The notes: generated by a model not told the origin, from the letters alone. DNA of 64,000 nt from Nematostella vectensis (GCF_932526225.1 NC_064037.1:19159471-19223470); one strand, 5' to 3'; positions 11,322 to 24,780 are shown, counted from the stretch's first letter. Translations and numbers: made by a program.

Positions 11322-11408
11322 TCTCTTTAAAACTAGAAGTAACTACCGTATAGCCTTGTTTACCAAGCCTTATAAGGTATAGAGTAGTTTTTCCTTAATA
11401 TCTCATGA

Positions 11409-11481
11409 GTGGCGCTATGGCTCAGTGGTACGGGCTTCGCTTCTGAAGCTAACGGGCCAGGGTTCGAATCCAGGTAAGATC
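11409..11481 (+). ncRNA. tRNA-like SINE head, plus
   Basis: Both boxes perfect; CTG loop followed by GCTAA instead of GCAAA; T5 at 11492-11496. The same variant occurs at 17056 and 19144. Confidence 0.65.
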
Positions 11482-12353
11482 AACTACGGACTTTTTCAGG
11501 GGTGTTAAGGTAAGGACGGTGGCATTAGGGAGTGGGTGCACAGGGGTACAGGATATAAACGGCAGAGTCACAGGGGAGCAAGTTGGTAAGCGCTTGGTCA
11601 TACATGGGTAAATGGTAGTTATGTGATTGGGTGTCATAGGGGTGTAGGTCAGTTAGGGATGGATAGGCAGGGGTATAGGGTAGTAAGTGCTAGGTCATAG
11701 GGGTGTAGCATAGTTATGGGTTGGTACTCAGGGGTATAAGGTATTAAGTGCTAAGTCATAGGGGTGTAGGTCAGTTAGGGATGGCTAGGCAGGGGTATCG
11801 GGTAGTTAGTGCTGAGTCGTACGGGATTATCTTAGTTAGGGGTGGGTATTCAGGGGTATAGGGTAGTTAGTGTTAGGTAGTAGAGGTGTAGTTTAGTCAG
11901 GGTTGGGTATTCAGGGGTATTGGCTAGTTAGTGCTAGGTCGTAGGGGTGTAGCTCAGCTAGGTGCGGGTACTCAGGGGTATAGGCCAGTTAGTGCTAGGA
12001 CATAGGGGTGTAGTTTAGTTAGGGGTGGGTACTCAGGGTTATAGGGTAGGTAAGTGCTCGGTTATAGGGGTGTAGTTTAGTTAGGGTTGGGTACTCAGGG
12101 TTATAGGGTAGGTTAGTGCTCGGTTATAGGGGTGTAGTTTAGTTAGGGTTGGGTATTCAGGGGTATAGGGTAGTTAGTGCTACGTCACAGGGGTGTAGCT
12201 AAGCAAGGGTTGGGTACTCAGGGGTAACGTGTAGTTATTGCTAGGTCGTAGGGGTTGGCTTATTTAGGGGAAGGTATTCAGGAGTATAGCGTAGTTAGTG
12301 CTTGGTCGTAGGGGTGTAGCCTAATAAGGGGTGGATACTCAGGGATATAGGGT

Positions 12354-13136
<783 letters not shown>

Positions 13137-13422
13137 AGAGGGTGGTTGCACAGGGGTACAGGATATAAACGGCAGGTTCAAACCCTGCACCTCCAAGACC
13201 AAGCCATTGATACCCTGTACGCCTGTGTACTCACTCATTCATAACTTGCACCCCTATGACCTAGTTCTTGATATCATCGACCCTTATTTTCAACCCTTGA
13301 AATCCTGTACCCCTTTGACCAACTCTTGTTACCCTATACACCTGTCAACTCACCCACAAACTCACTTATCTAAACGTCAACTTAACGTCCTTATCTTTAC
13401 ACCCCTGAAAAACCCCCAAGTT

Positions 13423-13495
13423 GATCTGACCTTGATTCGAACCCCGGCCCTCTTGTTTGAGAAGCGAAGCCCGTACCACTGAGCTATCGCGCCAC
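13423..13495 (-). ncRNA. tRNA-like SINE head, minus
   Basis: A box intact; B box with terminal C to A. Confidence 0.55.
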
Positions 13496-13582
13496 TCTCT
13501 TGAAAACTAGAAGTAACTACCGTATAGCCTTGTTTACCCAGCCTTAAAAGGTATAGAGTAGTTTTTCCTTGATATCTCAAGA

Positions 13583-13655
13583 GTGGCGCTATGGCTCAGT
13601 GGTACGGGCTTCGCTTCTGAAGCAAACGGTCCAGGGTTCGAATCCAGGTAAGATC
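13583..13655 (+). ncRNA. tRNA-like SINE head, plus
   Basis: Both boxes perfect; CTG loop; T5 at 13666-13670. Confidence 0.65.
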
Positions 13656-15050
13656 AACTAGGGACTTTTTCAGGGGTGTTAAGGTAAGGACGGTGGCATT
13701 AGGGGGTTGGTACACAGGGGTGCAGGATATAAACGGCATGGTCACAGGGGTGCAAGTTGGTAAGCGCTTGGTTATACATGGGTAAAGGGTAGTTATGTGA
13801 TTGGGTGTCATAGGGGTGTAGGTCAGTTAGGGATGGGTAGGCAGGGGTATAGGGTAGTAAGTGCTAGTTCATAGTGGTGTAGCTTAGTTAGGGGTTGGTA
13901 CTCATGGGTATAGGGTAGTAAGTGCTAAGTCATAGAGGTGTAGCTTAATAAGCGGTGGGTACTCATGGGTATAGGGTAGTTAGTGCTAGTTCGTAGGGGT
14001 TTAGCTTAGTAAGTGGTGGGTACTCAGGGGTATATTGTAGTTACAGCCAAGTCATAAGGGTGTAGCTTAGTTAGGGGTGGGTATTCAGGGGTATAGGCTA
14101 GTTAGTGCTAGGTCGTAGGGGTGTAGCTTAGCTAGGTGTGGGTACCCAGGGGTATAGGCTAGTTAGTGCTAGGACAGAGGGGTGTAGTTTAGTTACGGGT
14201 GGGTACTCAGGGTTATAGGATAGGTAAGTGCTCGGTTATGGGGGTTTAGCTTAGTTAGTGGTGGGTACTCAGGGGTATATTGTAGTTACAGCCAAGTCAT
14301 AAGGGTGTAGCTTAGTTAGGGGTGGGTATTCAGGGGTATAGGCTAGTTAGTGCTAGGTCGTAGGGGTGTAGCTTAGGTAGGTGTGGTTACTCAGGGTTAT
14401 AGGATAGGTAAGTGCTCGGATATGGGGGTGTAGTTTAGTTACGGGTGGGTACTCAGGGTTATAGGGTAGGTAAGTGCTCGGTTATAGGGGTGTAGTTTAG
14501 TTAGGGTTGGGTATTCAGGGGTATAGGGTAAGTTAGTGCTACGTCACAGGGGTGTAGCTTTGCAAGGGTTGGGTACTCAGGGGTAAAGTGTAGTTATTGC
14601 TAGGTAGTAGGGGTGAGGCTTAGTTAGGGGTAGGTATTCAGGAGTATAGCGTAGTTGGTGCTAGGTCGTAGGGGTGTAGCTTAATTAGGGGTGGATACTC
14701 ACGGATATAGGGTAATTTTTATTATTAATTATTATTATTATTAATTATTATAATGTACCCATATTACCTAGCTCTTGAATCCCTGTACCTGTTTGAACCA
14801 TACCCTAAAACCCTGCACCTCCAATACCAAGCCATTGATACCCTGTACCTCATTGTACTCACTCATTCATAACTTGCACCCCTATGACCTAGTTCTTGAT
14901 ATCATTGACCCTTATTACCAACCCTTGAAACCCTGTACCCCTTTGACCAACTCTTGTTACCCTATACACCTTTCAACTCACCCACAAAATCACTTATCTA
15001 AACGTCAACATAACGTTCTTATCTTTACACCCCTGAAAAAATCCCAAGTT

Positions 15051-15123
15051 GATCTGACCTGGATTCGAACCCCGGCCCTCTTGTTTGAGAAGCGAAGCCC
15101 GTACTACTGAGCTATCGCGCCAC
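15051..15123 (-). ncRNA. tRNA-like SINE head, minus, damaged A box
   Basis: B box perfect; A box reads TAGCTCAGTAG, losing one conserved G. Confidence 0.5.
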
Positions 15124-15210
15124 TCTCTTGAAAACTAGAAGTAACTACCGTATAGCATTGTTTACCCAGCCTTATAAGGTATAGAGTAGTTTTCCCTTGA
15201 TATCTCGAGG

Positions 15211-15283
15211 GTGGCGCTATGGCTCAGTGGTGCGGGCTTCGCTTCTCAATCAAACGGGCCAGGGTTCGAATCCAGGTAAGATC
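15211..15283 (+). ncRNA. tRNA-like SINE head, plus, CTC/TCAAA subtype
   Basis: Both boxes perfect; T5 at 15294-15298. Confidence 0.6.
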
Positions 15284-16155
15284 AACTACGGACTTTTTCA
15301 GGGGTGTTAAGGTAAGGACGGTGGCATTAGGGAGTGGGTGCACAGGGGTACAGGATATAAACGGCAGAGTCACAGGGGAGCAAGTTGGTAAGCGCTTGGT
15401 CATACATGGGTAAATGGTAGTTATGTGATTGGGTGTCATAGGGGTGTAGGTCAGTTAGGGATGGGTATTCAGGGGTATAGGGTAGTAAGTGCTAGGTCAT
15501 AGGGGTGTAGCATAGTTATGGGTTGGTACTCAGGGGTATATGGTAGTAAGTGCTAAGTCATAGGTGTGTAGGTCAGTTAGGGATGGCTAGGCAGGGGTAT
15601 CGGGTAGTTAGTGCTGAGTCGTACGGGATTATCTTAGTTAGGGGTGGGTATTCAGGGGTATAGGGTAGTTAGTGTTAGGTAGTAGAGGTGTAGTTTAGTC
15701 AGGGTTGGGTATTCAGGGGTATTGGCTAGTTAGTGCTAGGTCGTAGGGGTGTAGCTCAGCTAGGTGCGGGTACTCAGGGGTATAAGCCAGTTAGTGCTAG
15801 GACATAGGGGTGTAGTTTAGTTAGGGGTGGGTACTCAGGGTTATAGGGTAGGTAAGTGCTCGGTTATAGGGGTGTAGTTTAGTTAGGGTTGGGTACTCAG
15901 GGTTATAGGGTAGGCTAGTGTTCGGTTATAGGGGTGTAGTTTAGTTAGGGTTGGGTATTCAGGGGAATAGGGTAGCTAGTGCTACGTCACAGGGGTGTAG
16001 CTAAGCAAGGGTTGGGTACTCAGGGGTAACGTGTAGTTATTGCTAGGTCGTAGGGGTTGGCTTATTTAGGGGTAGGTATTCAGGAGTATAGCGTAGTTAG
16101 TGCTAGGTCGTAGGGGTGTAGCCTAATAAGGGGTGGATACTCAGGGATATAGGGT

Positions 16156-16156
16156 A

Positions 16157-16231
<75 letters not shown>

Positions 16232-16598
16232 ATTATTATTTATTATTTATTTTTTATTATTATTATTAATTGTTAATTGTTAATTGTTAATTGTTAATTG
16301 TTAATTGTTAATTGTTAATTGTTAATTGTTAATTGTTAATTATTAATTATTAATTATTAATTATTAATTATTAATTATTAATTATTAATTATTAATTATT
16401 AATTATTAATTTATTATTATTATTATTATTATTATTTATTATTAATTATTTATTATTAATTATTATTAATAGTTATTATTATGAGTTATTATTATTAATT
16501 ACTATTAATCATTATTATTGATTATTATTATTAATTATTATTATTAATTATTATCATTATTAGTTATTATTATTAATTATTATTATTAATTATTATAA
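16156..16598. repeat. Long AT tract
   Basis: About 443 bp, the shortest of the long class; lacks the second half of the terminal TTAATTA block seen elsewhere. Confidence 0.95.
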
Positions 16599-16895
16599 TG
16601 TACCCATATTACCTAGCTCTTGAATACCTGTACCTGTTTGAACCATACCCTAAAACCCTGCACCTCCAAGACCAAGCCATTGATACCCTGTACGCCTGTG
16701 TACTCACTCATTCATAACTTGCACCCCTATGACCTAGTTCTTGATATCATCGACCCTTATTTTCAACCCTTGAAATCCTGTACCCCTTTGACCAACTCTT
16801 GTTACCCTATACACCTGTCAACTCACCCACAAACTCACTTATCTAAACGTCAACTTAACGTCCTTATCTTTAAACCCCTGAAAAAACCCCAAGTT

Positions 16896-16968
16896 GATCT
16901 GACCTTGATTCGAACCCCGGCCCTCTTGTTTGAGAAGCGAAGCCCGTACCACTGAGCTATCGCGCCAC
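16896..16968 (-). ncRNA. tRNA-like SINE head, minus
   Basis: A box intact; terminal base of B box changed. Confidence 0.55.
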
Positions 16969-17055
16969 TCTCTTTAAAACTAGAAGTAACTACCGTATAG
17001 CCTTGTTTACCAAGCCTTATAAGGTATAGAGTAGTTTTTCCTTAATATCTCATGA

Positions 17056-17128
17056 GTGGCGCTATGGCTCAGTGGTACGGGCTTCGCTTCTGAAGCTAAC
17101 GGGCCAGGGTTCGAATCCAGGTAAGATC
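17056..17128 (+). ncRNA. tRNA-like SINE head, plus
   Basis: Both boxes perfect; CTG loop with GCTAA stem; T5 at 17139-17143. Confidence 0.65.
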
Positions 17129-18001
17129 AACTACGGACTTTTTCAGGGGTGTTAAGGTAAGGACGGTGGCATTAGGGAGTGGGTGCACAGGGGTACAGGA
17201 TATAAACGGCAGAGTCACAGGGGAGCAAGTTGGTAAGCGCTTGGTCATACATGGGTAAATGGTAGTTATGTGATTGGGTGTCATAGGGGTGTAGGTCAGT
17301 TAGGGATGGGTAGGCAGGGGTATAGGGTAGTAAGTGCTAGGTCATAGGGGTGTAGCATAATTATGGGTTGGTACTCAGGGGTATAAGGTATTAAGTGCTA
17401 AGTCATAGGGGTGTAGGTCAGTTAGGGATGGCTAGGCAGGGGTATCGGGTAGTTAGTGCTGAGTCGTACGTGATTATCTTAGTTAGGGGTGGGTATTCAG
17501 GGGTATAGGGTAGTTAGTGCTAGGTAGTAGAGGTGTAGTTTAGTCAGGGTTGGGTATTCAGGGGTATTGGCTAGTTAGTGCTAGGTCGTAGGGGTGTAGC
17601 TCAGCTAGGTGCGGGTACTCAGGGGTATAGGCCAGTTAGTGCTAGGACAGAGGGGTGTAGTTTAGTTAGGGGTGGGTACTCAGGGTTATAGGGTAGGTAA
17701 GTGCTCGGTTATAGGGGTGTAGTTTAGTTAGGGTTGGGTACTCAGGGTTATAGGGTAGGTTAGTGCTCGGTTATAGGGGTGTAGTTTAGTTAGGGTTGGG
17801 TATTCAGGGATATAGGGTAGTTAGTGCTACGTCACAGGGGTGTAGCTAAGCAAGGGTTGGGTACTCAGGGGTAACGTGTAGTTATTGCTAGGTCGTAGGG
17901 GTTGGCTTATTTAGGGGTAGGTATTCAGGAGTATAGCGTAGTTAGTGCTAGGTCGTAGGGGTGTAGCCTAATAAGGGGTGGATACTCAGGGATATAGGGT
18001 A

Positions 18002-18416
18002 ATTATTATTATTCAATATTATTATTACTATTTTTATTATTATTATTATTTTTTTATTATTATTTTTATTATTATTTTTATTATTATTATTATTATTTAT
18101 TATTTATTATTTATTATTTATTATTATTATTTAATATTATTATTTAATATTATTATTTAATATTATTATTTATTATTATTATTTATTATTATTATTTATT
18201 ATTATTATTTATTATTATTATTTATTATTATTATTTATTATTATTATTTATTATTATTATTAATTATTAATTATTAATTGTTAATTGTTAATTGTTAATT
18301 GTTAATTGTTAATTATTAATTATTAATTATTAATTATTAATTATTAATTATTAATTATTAATTATTAATTATTAATTATTAATTATTAATTATTAATTAT
18401 TAATTTATTATTATTA

Positions 18417-18453
<37 letters not shown>

Positions 18454-18697
18454 TATTATTAATTATTTATTATTACTTATTATTAATAGTTATTATTATG
18501 AGTTATTATTATGAGTTATTATTATGAGTTATTATTATGAGTTATTATTATTAATTACTATTAATCATTATTATTAATTATTATTATTAATTATTATTAT
18601 TAATTATTATCATTATTAGTTATTATTATTAATTATTAATTATTAATTATCATTTATTAATTATTTTTTATTAATTATTAATTAGTTATTATTATTA
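18002..18697. repeat. Long AT tract
   Basis: About 696 bp, with a TTATTATTATTATTTA block (about 18160-18260) and four tandem copies of TATTATTATGAGT near 18490-18545. Confidence 0.95.
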
Positions 18698-18983
18698 AGA
18701 GGGTGGTTGCACAGGGGTACAGGATATAAACGGCAGGTTCAAACCCTGCACCTCCAAGACCAAGCCATTGATACCCTGTACGCCTGTGTACTCACTCATT
18801 CATAACTTGCACCCCTATGACCTAGTTCTTGATATCATCGACCCTTATTTTCAACCCTTGAAATCCTGTACCCCTTTGACCAACTCTTGTTACCCTATAC
18901 ACCTGTCAACTCACCCACAAACTCACTTATCTAAACGTCAACTTAACGTCCTTATCTTTACACCCCTGAAAAACCCCCAAGTT

Positions 18984-19056
18984 GATCTGACCTTGATTCG
19001 AACCCCGGCCCTCTTGTTTGAGAAGCGAAGCCCGTACCACTGAGCTATCGCGCCAC
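18984..19056 (-). ncRNA. tRNA-like SINE head, minus
   Basis: A box intact; terminal base of B box changed. Confidence 0.55.
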
Positions 19057-19143
19057 TCTCTTTAAAACTAGAAGTAACTACCGTATAGCCTTGTTTACCA
19101 AGCCTTATAAGGTATAGAGTAGTTTTTCCTTAATATCTCATGA

Positions 19144-19216
19144 GTGGCGCTATGGCTCAGTGGTACGGGCTTCGCTTCTGAAGCTAACGGGCCAGGGTTC
19201 GAATCCAGATAAGATC
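19144..19216 (+). ncRNA. tRNA-like SINE head, plus
   Basis: Both boxes perfect; CTG loop with GCTAA; T5 at 19227-19231. Confidence 0.65.
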
Positions 19217-20223
19217 AACTAGGGACTTTTTCAGGGGTGTTAAGGTAAGGACGGTGGCATTAGGGGGTGGGTACACAGGGGTACAGGATATAAACGGCAG
19301 GGTCACAGGGGTGCAACTTGGTAAGCGCTTGGTCATTTATGGGTAAAGGGTAGTTATGTGATTGAATGTCATAGGGGTGTAGGTCAGTTAGGGATGGGTA
19401 GGCAGGGGTATAGGGTAGTAAGTGCTAGGCCATAGGGGTGTAGCTTAATTAGGGGTTGGTACTCATTTGGTATAGGGTAGTAAGTGCTAAGTCATAGAGG
19501 TGTAGCTTAAATGGCGGTGGGTACTCATGGGCATCGGTAGTTAGTGCTAGTTCGTAGGGGTTTGTTTAGTTTGCGGTGGGTACTCAGGGGTATAGGGTGG
19601 TTACAGCCAAATCATAAGGGTGTAGTTTAGTTAGGGGTGGGTAACTCAGGGTTATAGGGTAGGTAAGTGCTCGGTTATAGGGGTGTAGTTTAGTTGGGGT
19701 TGTTTGTTCAGGTGTATAGGGTAGTTAGTGCTACGTCATAGAGGTGTAGCCTAATTAGCGGTGGGTACTCATGGGTATAGGGTAGTTAGTGCTAGGTCAT
19801 AAGGGTGTAGCTTAGTTAGGGGTGGGTACTCAGGGGTATATTTTAGTTAGTGCTAGATAGTAGAGGTGTAGTTTAGTTAGGGTTGGGTATTCAGGGGGTA
19901 TAGGCTAGTTAGTGCTAGGTCGTAGGGGTGTAGCTAAGCTAGGTGTGGGTACCCAGGGGTATAGGCTAGTTAGTGCTAGGACATAGGGGTGTAGTTTAGT
20001 TACGGGTGGGTACTCAGGGTTATAGGGTAGGTAAGTGCTCGGTTATAGGGGTGTAGTTTAGTTAGGGTTGGGTATTCAGGGGTATAGGATAGTTAGTGCT
20101 ACGTCAACGGGGTGTAGCTTTGCAAATGTTGGGTACTCAGGGGTAAAGTGTAGTTATTGCTAGGTAGTATGGGCGAGGCTTAGTTAGGGGTAGTTATTCA
20201 GGAGTATAGCGTAGTTCGTGCTC

Positions 20224-21070
20224 TCTTGAAAATTAGAAGTAACTACCGTATAGCCTTGTTTACCCGGCCTTATAAGGTATAGAGTAGTTTTCCCTTGATA
20301 TCTCGAGAGTGGCGCTATGGCTCAGTGGTACGGGCTTCGCTTCTCAAGCAAACGGGCCAGGGTTCGAATCCAGGTAAGATCAACTAGGGACTTTTTCAGG
20401 GGTGTTAAGGTAAGGACGGTGGCATTAGGGGGTGGGTGCAGAGGGGTACAGGATATAAATGGTATGGTCACTGGGGTGCAAGTTTGTAAGCGCTTGGTCA
20501 TACATGGGTAAAGGGTAGTTATGTGATTAGGTGTCATAGGGTGTAGGTCAGTTAGGGATGGGTATGCAGGGGTATAGGGTAGTAAGTGTTAGGTCATAGG
20601 GGTGTAGCTTAGTTAGGGGTTGGTACTCAGGGGTATAGGGTAGTAAGTGCTAAGTCAAAGGGAAGTAGCTTAGTTAGCGGTGGGTGTTCATGTGTATAGG
20701 GTAGTTAGTGCTAAGTCGTAGGGGTGTAGCTTAGCTAGGTGTGCGTACTCAGGGGTATAGGCTAGTTAGTGCTAGGACATAGGGGTGTAGTTTAGTTAGG
20801 GGTGGGTTCTCAGGGTTATAGGGTAGGTAAGTGTTCGGTTATAGGGGTGTAGTTTAGTTAGGGTTGGGTATTCAAGGGTATAGGGTAGTTAGTGCTACGT
20901 CACAGGGGTGCAGCTTAGCAAGGGTTGGGTACTCAGGTGTAAAGTGTAGTTACTGCTAGGTCGTAGGGGGAAAGCTGAGTTAGGGGTAGGTATTCAGGAG
21001 TATAGCGTAGTTAGTGCTATGTCGTAGGGGTGTAGCTTAATTAGGGGTGGATACTCAGGGATATAGGGTA
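20224..21070. repeat. Unit 20309 without left arm or minus head
   Basis: The 61-bp array of the previous unit joins the spacer at CTCTCTTGAAAA (from 20221), exactly where the minus head would begin. The palindrome is lost but the plus head and G-rich tail 20397-21070 (about 11 periods) remain. Confidence 0.8.
20309..20381 (+). ncRNA. tRNA-like SINE head, plus
   Basis: Both boxes perfect; loop TTCTCAA with GCAAA gives four of five anticodon-stem pairs; T5 at 20392-20396. Confidence 0.65.
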
Positions 21071-21276
21071 GCTATTATTATTAATTATTATTATTAATTA
21101 TAATTATCAATATTATTTTAATTAATTATTTATTATTAATTATTATAGTTAGTTATTATTAATAATTACTATTAATTATTATTATTAATTTTTATTATTA
21201 ATCATTATTATTAATTATGATTAATTATTATTTATTAATTATGTTTTATTTATTATTAATTATTTATTATTATTAA
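21071..21276. repeat. AT tract
   Basis: About 206 bp of TTAATTATTA-type sequence, followed directly by right-arm sequence. Confidence 0.9.
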
Positions 21277-21803
21277 GGGGTTGGGTGCACAGGGGTAAAG
21301 GATATAAACGGCAGGGTCAAAGGGGTGCAAGTTGGTGAACGCTTGGTCATACATGGGTAAATATTAGTTATGTGATTAGGTGTCATAGGGGTGTAGGTCA
21401 GTTAGGGATGGGTAGGCAGGGGTATAGGGTAGTTAGTGCTAGGTCGTAGGGGTGTAGCTAAGCTAGGTGTGGGTACCCAGGGGTATAGGCTAGTTAGTGC
21501 TAGGACATAGGGGTGTAGTTTAGTTACGGATGGGTACTCAGGGTTATAGGGTAGGTAAGTGCACGGTTATAGGGGTGTAGTTTAGTTAGGGTTGGGTATT
21601 CAGGGGTATAGGGTAGTTAGTGCTACGTCACAGGGGAGTAGCTTAGCAAGGGTTGTGTACTCAGGGGTAAAGTGTAGTTATTGCTAGGTCGTACGGGTAA
21701 AGCTTAGTTAGGGGTACGTATTCAGGAGTATAGCGTAGTTAGTGCTAGGTCGTAGGGGTGTAGCTTAATTATGGGTGGATACTCAGGGATATAGGGTAGC
21801 TAT
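21277..21803 (+). repeat. Headless right-arm tail
   Basis: Begins inside the right arm, near the GTGCACAGGGG segment about 125 bp past a normal plus-head start, so head, spacer and left arm are all absent. Continues as about 7 clear 61-bp periods. The hybrid left arms elsewhere start with the same right-arm segment after an AT tract, so this may be the source of that junction. Confidence 0.75.
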
Positions 21804-22144
21804 TATTGTTAATTATTATTTTTAATTATAATTTTTAATTATTATAATGTACTCATATTACCTAGACCTTGAATTACTGTACCTGTTTGAAGCATCCCCT
21901 AAAACCCTGCACCTCCAATACCAAGCCATTGATACCCTGTACCACTGTGTACTCACTCATTCATAAGTTGCACCCCTATGACCTAGTTCTTGATATCATT
22001 GACCCTTATTACCAACCCTTGAAACCCTGTACCCCTTTGACCAACTCTTGTTACCCTATACACCTATCAACTCACCCACAAAATCACTTATCTAAACGTG
22101 AACTTAACGTCCTTATCTTTACACCCCTGAAAAAATCAAAAGTT

Positions 22145-22217
22145 GATCTGACCTGGATTCGAACCCCGGCCCTCTTGTTTGAGAAGCGAAGCCCGTATCA
22201 CTGAGCTATCGCGCCAC
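22145..22217 (-). ncRNA. tRNA-like SINE head, minus, damaged A box
   Basis: B box perfect; A box ends GTGA. Confidence 0.5.
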
Positions 22218-22304
22218 TCTCTTGAAAACTAGAAGTAACTACCGTATAGCCTTGTTTACCCAGCCTTGTAAGGTATTTAGTAGTTTTTCTTTGATATCTC
22301 GAGA

Positions 22305-22377
22305 GTGGCGCTATGGCTCAGTGGTACGGGCTTCGCTTCTCAATCAAACGGGCCACTGTTCGAATCCAAATAAGATC
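22305..22377 (+). ncRNA. tRNA-like SINE head, plus, damaged B box
   Basis: A box intact; B box TGTTCGAATCC; T-stem 3' side altered (CCAAA); T5 at 22388-22392. Confidence 0.45.
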
Positions 22378-23413
22378 AACTAGGAACTTTTTCAGGGGTG
22401 TTAAGGTAAGGACGGTGGCATTAGGGGGTGGGTGCACAGGGGAACAGGATATAAACGGCAGAGTCACAGTGGAGCAAGTTGGTAAGCGCTTGGTCATACA
22501 TGGGTAAATGGTAGTTATGTGATTGGGTGTCATAGGGGTGTAGGTCAGTTAGGGATGGGTAGGCAGGGGTATAGGGTAGTAAGTGCTAGGTCATAGGGGT
22601 GTAGCATAGTTAAGGGTTGGTACTCAGGGGTATATGGTAGTAAGTGCTAATTAATAGGGGTGTAGGTCAGTTAGGGATGGCTAGGCAGGGGTATCGGGTA
22701 GTTAGTGCTGAGTCGTACGGGATTATCTTAGTTAGGGGTGGGTATTCAGGGGTATAGGGTAGTTAGTGCTAGGTAGTAGAGGTGTAGTTTAGTTAGGGTT
22801 GGGTATTCAGGGGTATTGGCTAGTTAGTGCTAGGTCGTATGGGTGTAGCTCAGCTAGGTGCGGGTACTCAGGGGTATAGGCCAGTTAGTGCTAGGACATA
22901 GGGGTGTAGTTTAGTTAGGGGTAGGTACTCAGGGTTATAGGGTAGGTAAGTGCTCGGTTATAGGGGTAAAGCTTAGTTAGGGGTAGGTATTCAGGAGTAT
23001 AGCGTAGTTAGTGCTAGGTCGTAGGGGTGTAGCTTAATTATGGGTGGTTACTCAGGGATATAGGGTAGCTATTATCCTTAATTATTATTATTAATTATTA
23101 TTTTTAATTATTATAATGTACCCATATTGCCTAGCCCTTGAATCACTGTACCTGTTTGAACCATCCTCTAGAACCCTGCACAGTCAAGACCAAGCCATTG
23201 ATACCCTGTACCCCCGTGTACACACTCATTCATAACTTGCACCCCTATGACCTAGTTCTTGATATCATTGACCCTTATTACCAACCCTTGAAACCCTGTA
23301 CCCCTTTGACCAACTCTTGTTACCCTATACACCTGTCAACTCACCCACAAACTCACTTATATAAACGTCAACTTAACGTCCTTATCTTTACACCCCTGAA
23401 AAAATCCCAAGTT

Positions 23414-23486
23414 GATCTGACCTGGATTTGGACCCCGGCCCTCTTGTTTGAGAAGCGAAGCCCGTAACACTGAGCTATAACGCCAC
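23414..23486 (-). ncRNA. tRNA-like SINE head, minus, degraded
   Basis: B box GGTCCAAATCC has two changes, the A box ends GTGT, and the 5' acceptor side is altered. Confidence 0.4.
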
Positions 23487-23573
23487 TCTCTTGAAAACTA
23501 GAAGTAACTACCGTATAGCCTTGTTTACTCAGCCTTATAAGGTATAGAGTAGTTTTTCCTTGATATCTCAAGA

Positions 23574-23646
23574 GTGGCGCTGTGGCTCAGTGGTACGGGC
23601 TTCGCTTCTCAAGCAAACTGGCCAGGGTTCGAATCCAGGTAAGATC
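23574..23646 (+). ncRNA. tRNA-like SINE head, plus
   Basis: Both boxes perfect; CTC loop; T5 at 23657-23661. Confidence 0.65.
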
Positions 23647-24780
23647 AACTAGGGACTTTTTCAGGGATGTTAATGTAAGGACGGTGGCATTAGGGGGTGA
23701 ATGCACATGGGTACAGGATATAAACGGCATGGTCACAGGGGTGCAAGTTGGTAAGCGCTTGGTTATACATGGGTAAAGGGTAGTTATGTGATTAGGTATC
23801 ATAGGGGTGTAGGTCAGTTAGGGATGGGTAGGCAGGGGTTTAGGGTAGTAAGTGCTAGTTCATAGGGGTGTAACTTAGTTAGGGGTTGGTACTCATGGGT
23901 ATAGGGTAGTAAGTGCTAAGTCATAGAGGTGTAGCTTAATTAACGGTGGGTACTCATGGTTATAGGGTAGTTAGTGCTAGGTCGTAGGGGTTTAGCTTAG
24001 TTAGTGGTGGGTACTCAGGGGTATATTGTAGTTACAGCCAAGTCATAAGGGTGTAGCTTAGTTAGGGGTGGGTATTCACTGGTATAGGCTAGTTAGTGCT
24101 AGGTCGTAGGGGTGTAGCTTAGCTAGGTGTGGGTACCCAGGGGTATAGGCTAGTTAGTGCTATCACAGAGGGGTGTAGTTTAGTTACGGGTGGGTACTCA
24201 GGGTTATAAGATAGGTAAGTGCTCGGTTATGGGGGTGTAGTTTAGTTAGGGTTGGGTATTCAGGGATATAGGGTAAGTTAGTGCTACGTCACAGGGGTGT
24301 AGCTTTGCAAGGGTTGGGTACTCAGGGGTAAAGTGTAGTTATTGCTAGGTAGTAGGGGTGAGGCTTAGTTAGTGGTAGGTTTTCAGCAGTATAGCGTAGT
24401 TGGTGCTAGGTCGTAGGGGTGTAGCTTAATTAGGGATGGATACTCAGGGATATAGGGTAATTATTATTATTAATTCTTATAATGTACCCATCTTACCTAA
24501 CTCTTGAATCCTTCTACCTCTTTGAACCATACCCTAAAACCCTTCAACTCCAAGACCAAGCCATTGATACCCTGTACCCCCTGTGTACTCACTCATTCAT
24601 AACTTGCACCCCTATGACCTAGTTCTTTATATCATCGACCCTTGTTATCAACCGTTTAAAACCTGTACCCCTTTGTCCAACACTTGTTACCCTATACACC
24701 TGTCAACTCACCCACAAACTCACTTATCTAAACGTCAACTTAACGTCCTTATCTTTACACCCCTGAAAAAATCCCTAGTT

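Larger units (their letters stand above)
10963..12353. repeat. Palindromic unit 11409, recombinant type
   Basis: Hybrid left arm 10963-11248 as in unit 7764, but the tail 11497-12353 (about 14 periods) follows the unit 9363 pattern. The alternation of the 3.6-kb dimer is broken here: a long AT tract lies on both sides. Confidence 0.8.
13137..14713. repeat. Palindromic unit 13583, hybrid left arm
   Basis: Near-identical to unit 522. Left arm 13137-13422, minus head 13423-13495, CCTTAAAAGG in the spacer, plus head 13583-13655, G-rich tail 13671-14713 (about 17 periods). Short AT tract 14714-14752 follows. Confidence 0.85.
14753..16155. repeat. Palindromic unit 15211, full left arm
   Basis: The left arm 14753-15050 matches unit 2150, while the plus half matches unit 9363, placing an exchange near the dyad. 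G-rich tail 15299-16155 (about 14 periods). Confidence 0.85.
16599..18001. repeat. Palindromic unit 17056
   Basis: The left arm 16599-16895 starts in the full form (TGTACCCATATT) but from about 16660 follows the hybrid-type sequence, so it joins two arm subtypes. Plus half as in unit 11409. G-rich tail 17144-18001 (about 14 periods). Confidence 0.8.
18698..20223. repeat. Palindromic unit 19144, hybrid left arm
   Basis: Left arm 18698-18983, minus head 18984-19056, plus head 19144-19216, G-rich tail 19232-20223 (about 16 periods). The tail runs without AT tract or left arm straight into the next spacer at about 20221. Confidence 0.8.
21847..23069. repeat. Palindromic unit 22305, diverged
   Basis: Left arm 21847-22144, minus head 22145-22217, spacer with a broken palindrome (CCTTGTAAGG), plus head 22305-22377, G-rich tail 22393-23069 (about 11 periods). 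Short AT tracts lie on both sides. Confidence 0.8.
23117..24459. repeat. Palindromic unit 23574
   Basis: Left arm 23117-23413, minus head 23414-23486, plus head 23574-23646, G-rich tail 23662-24459 (about 13 periods). Confidence 0.8.
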
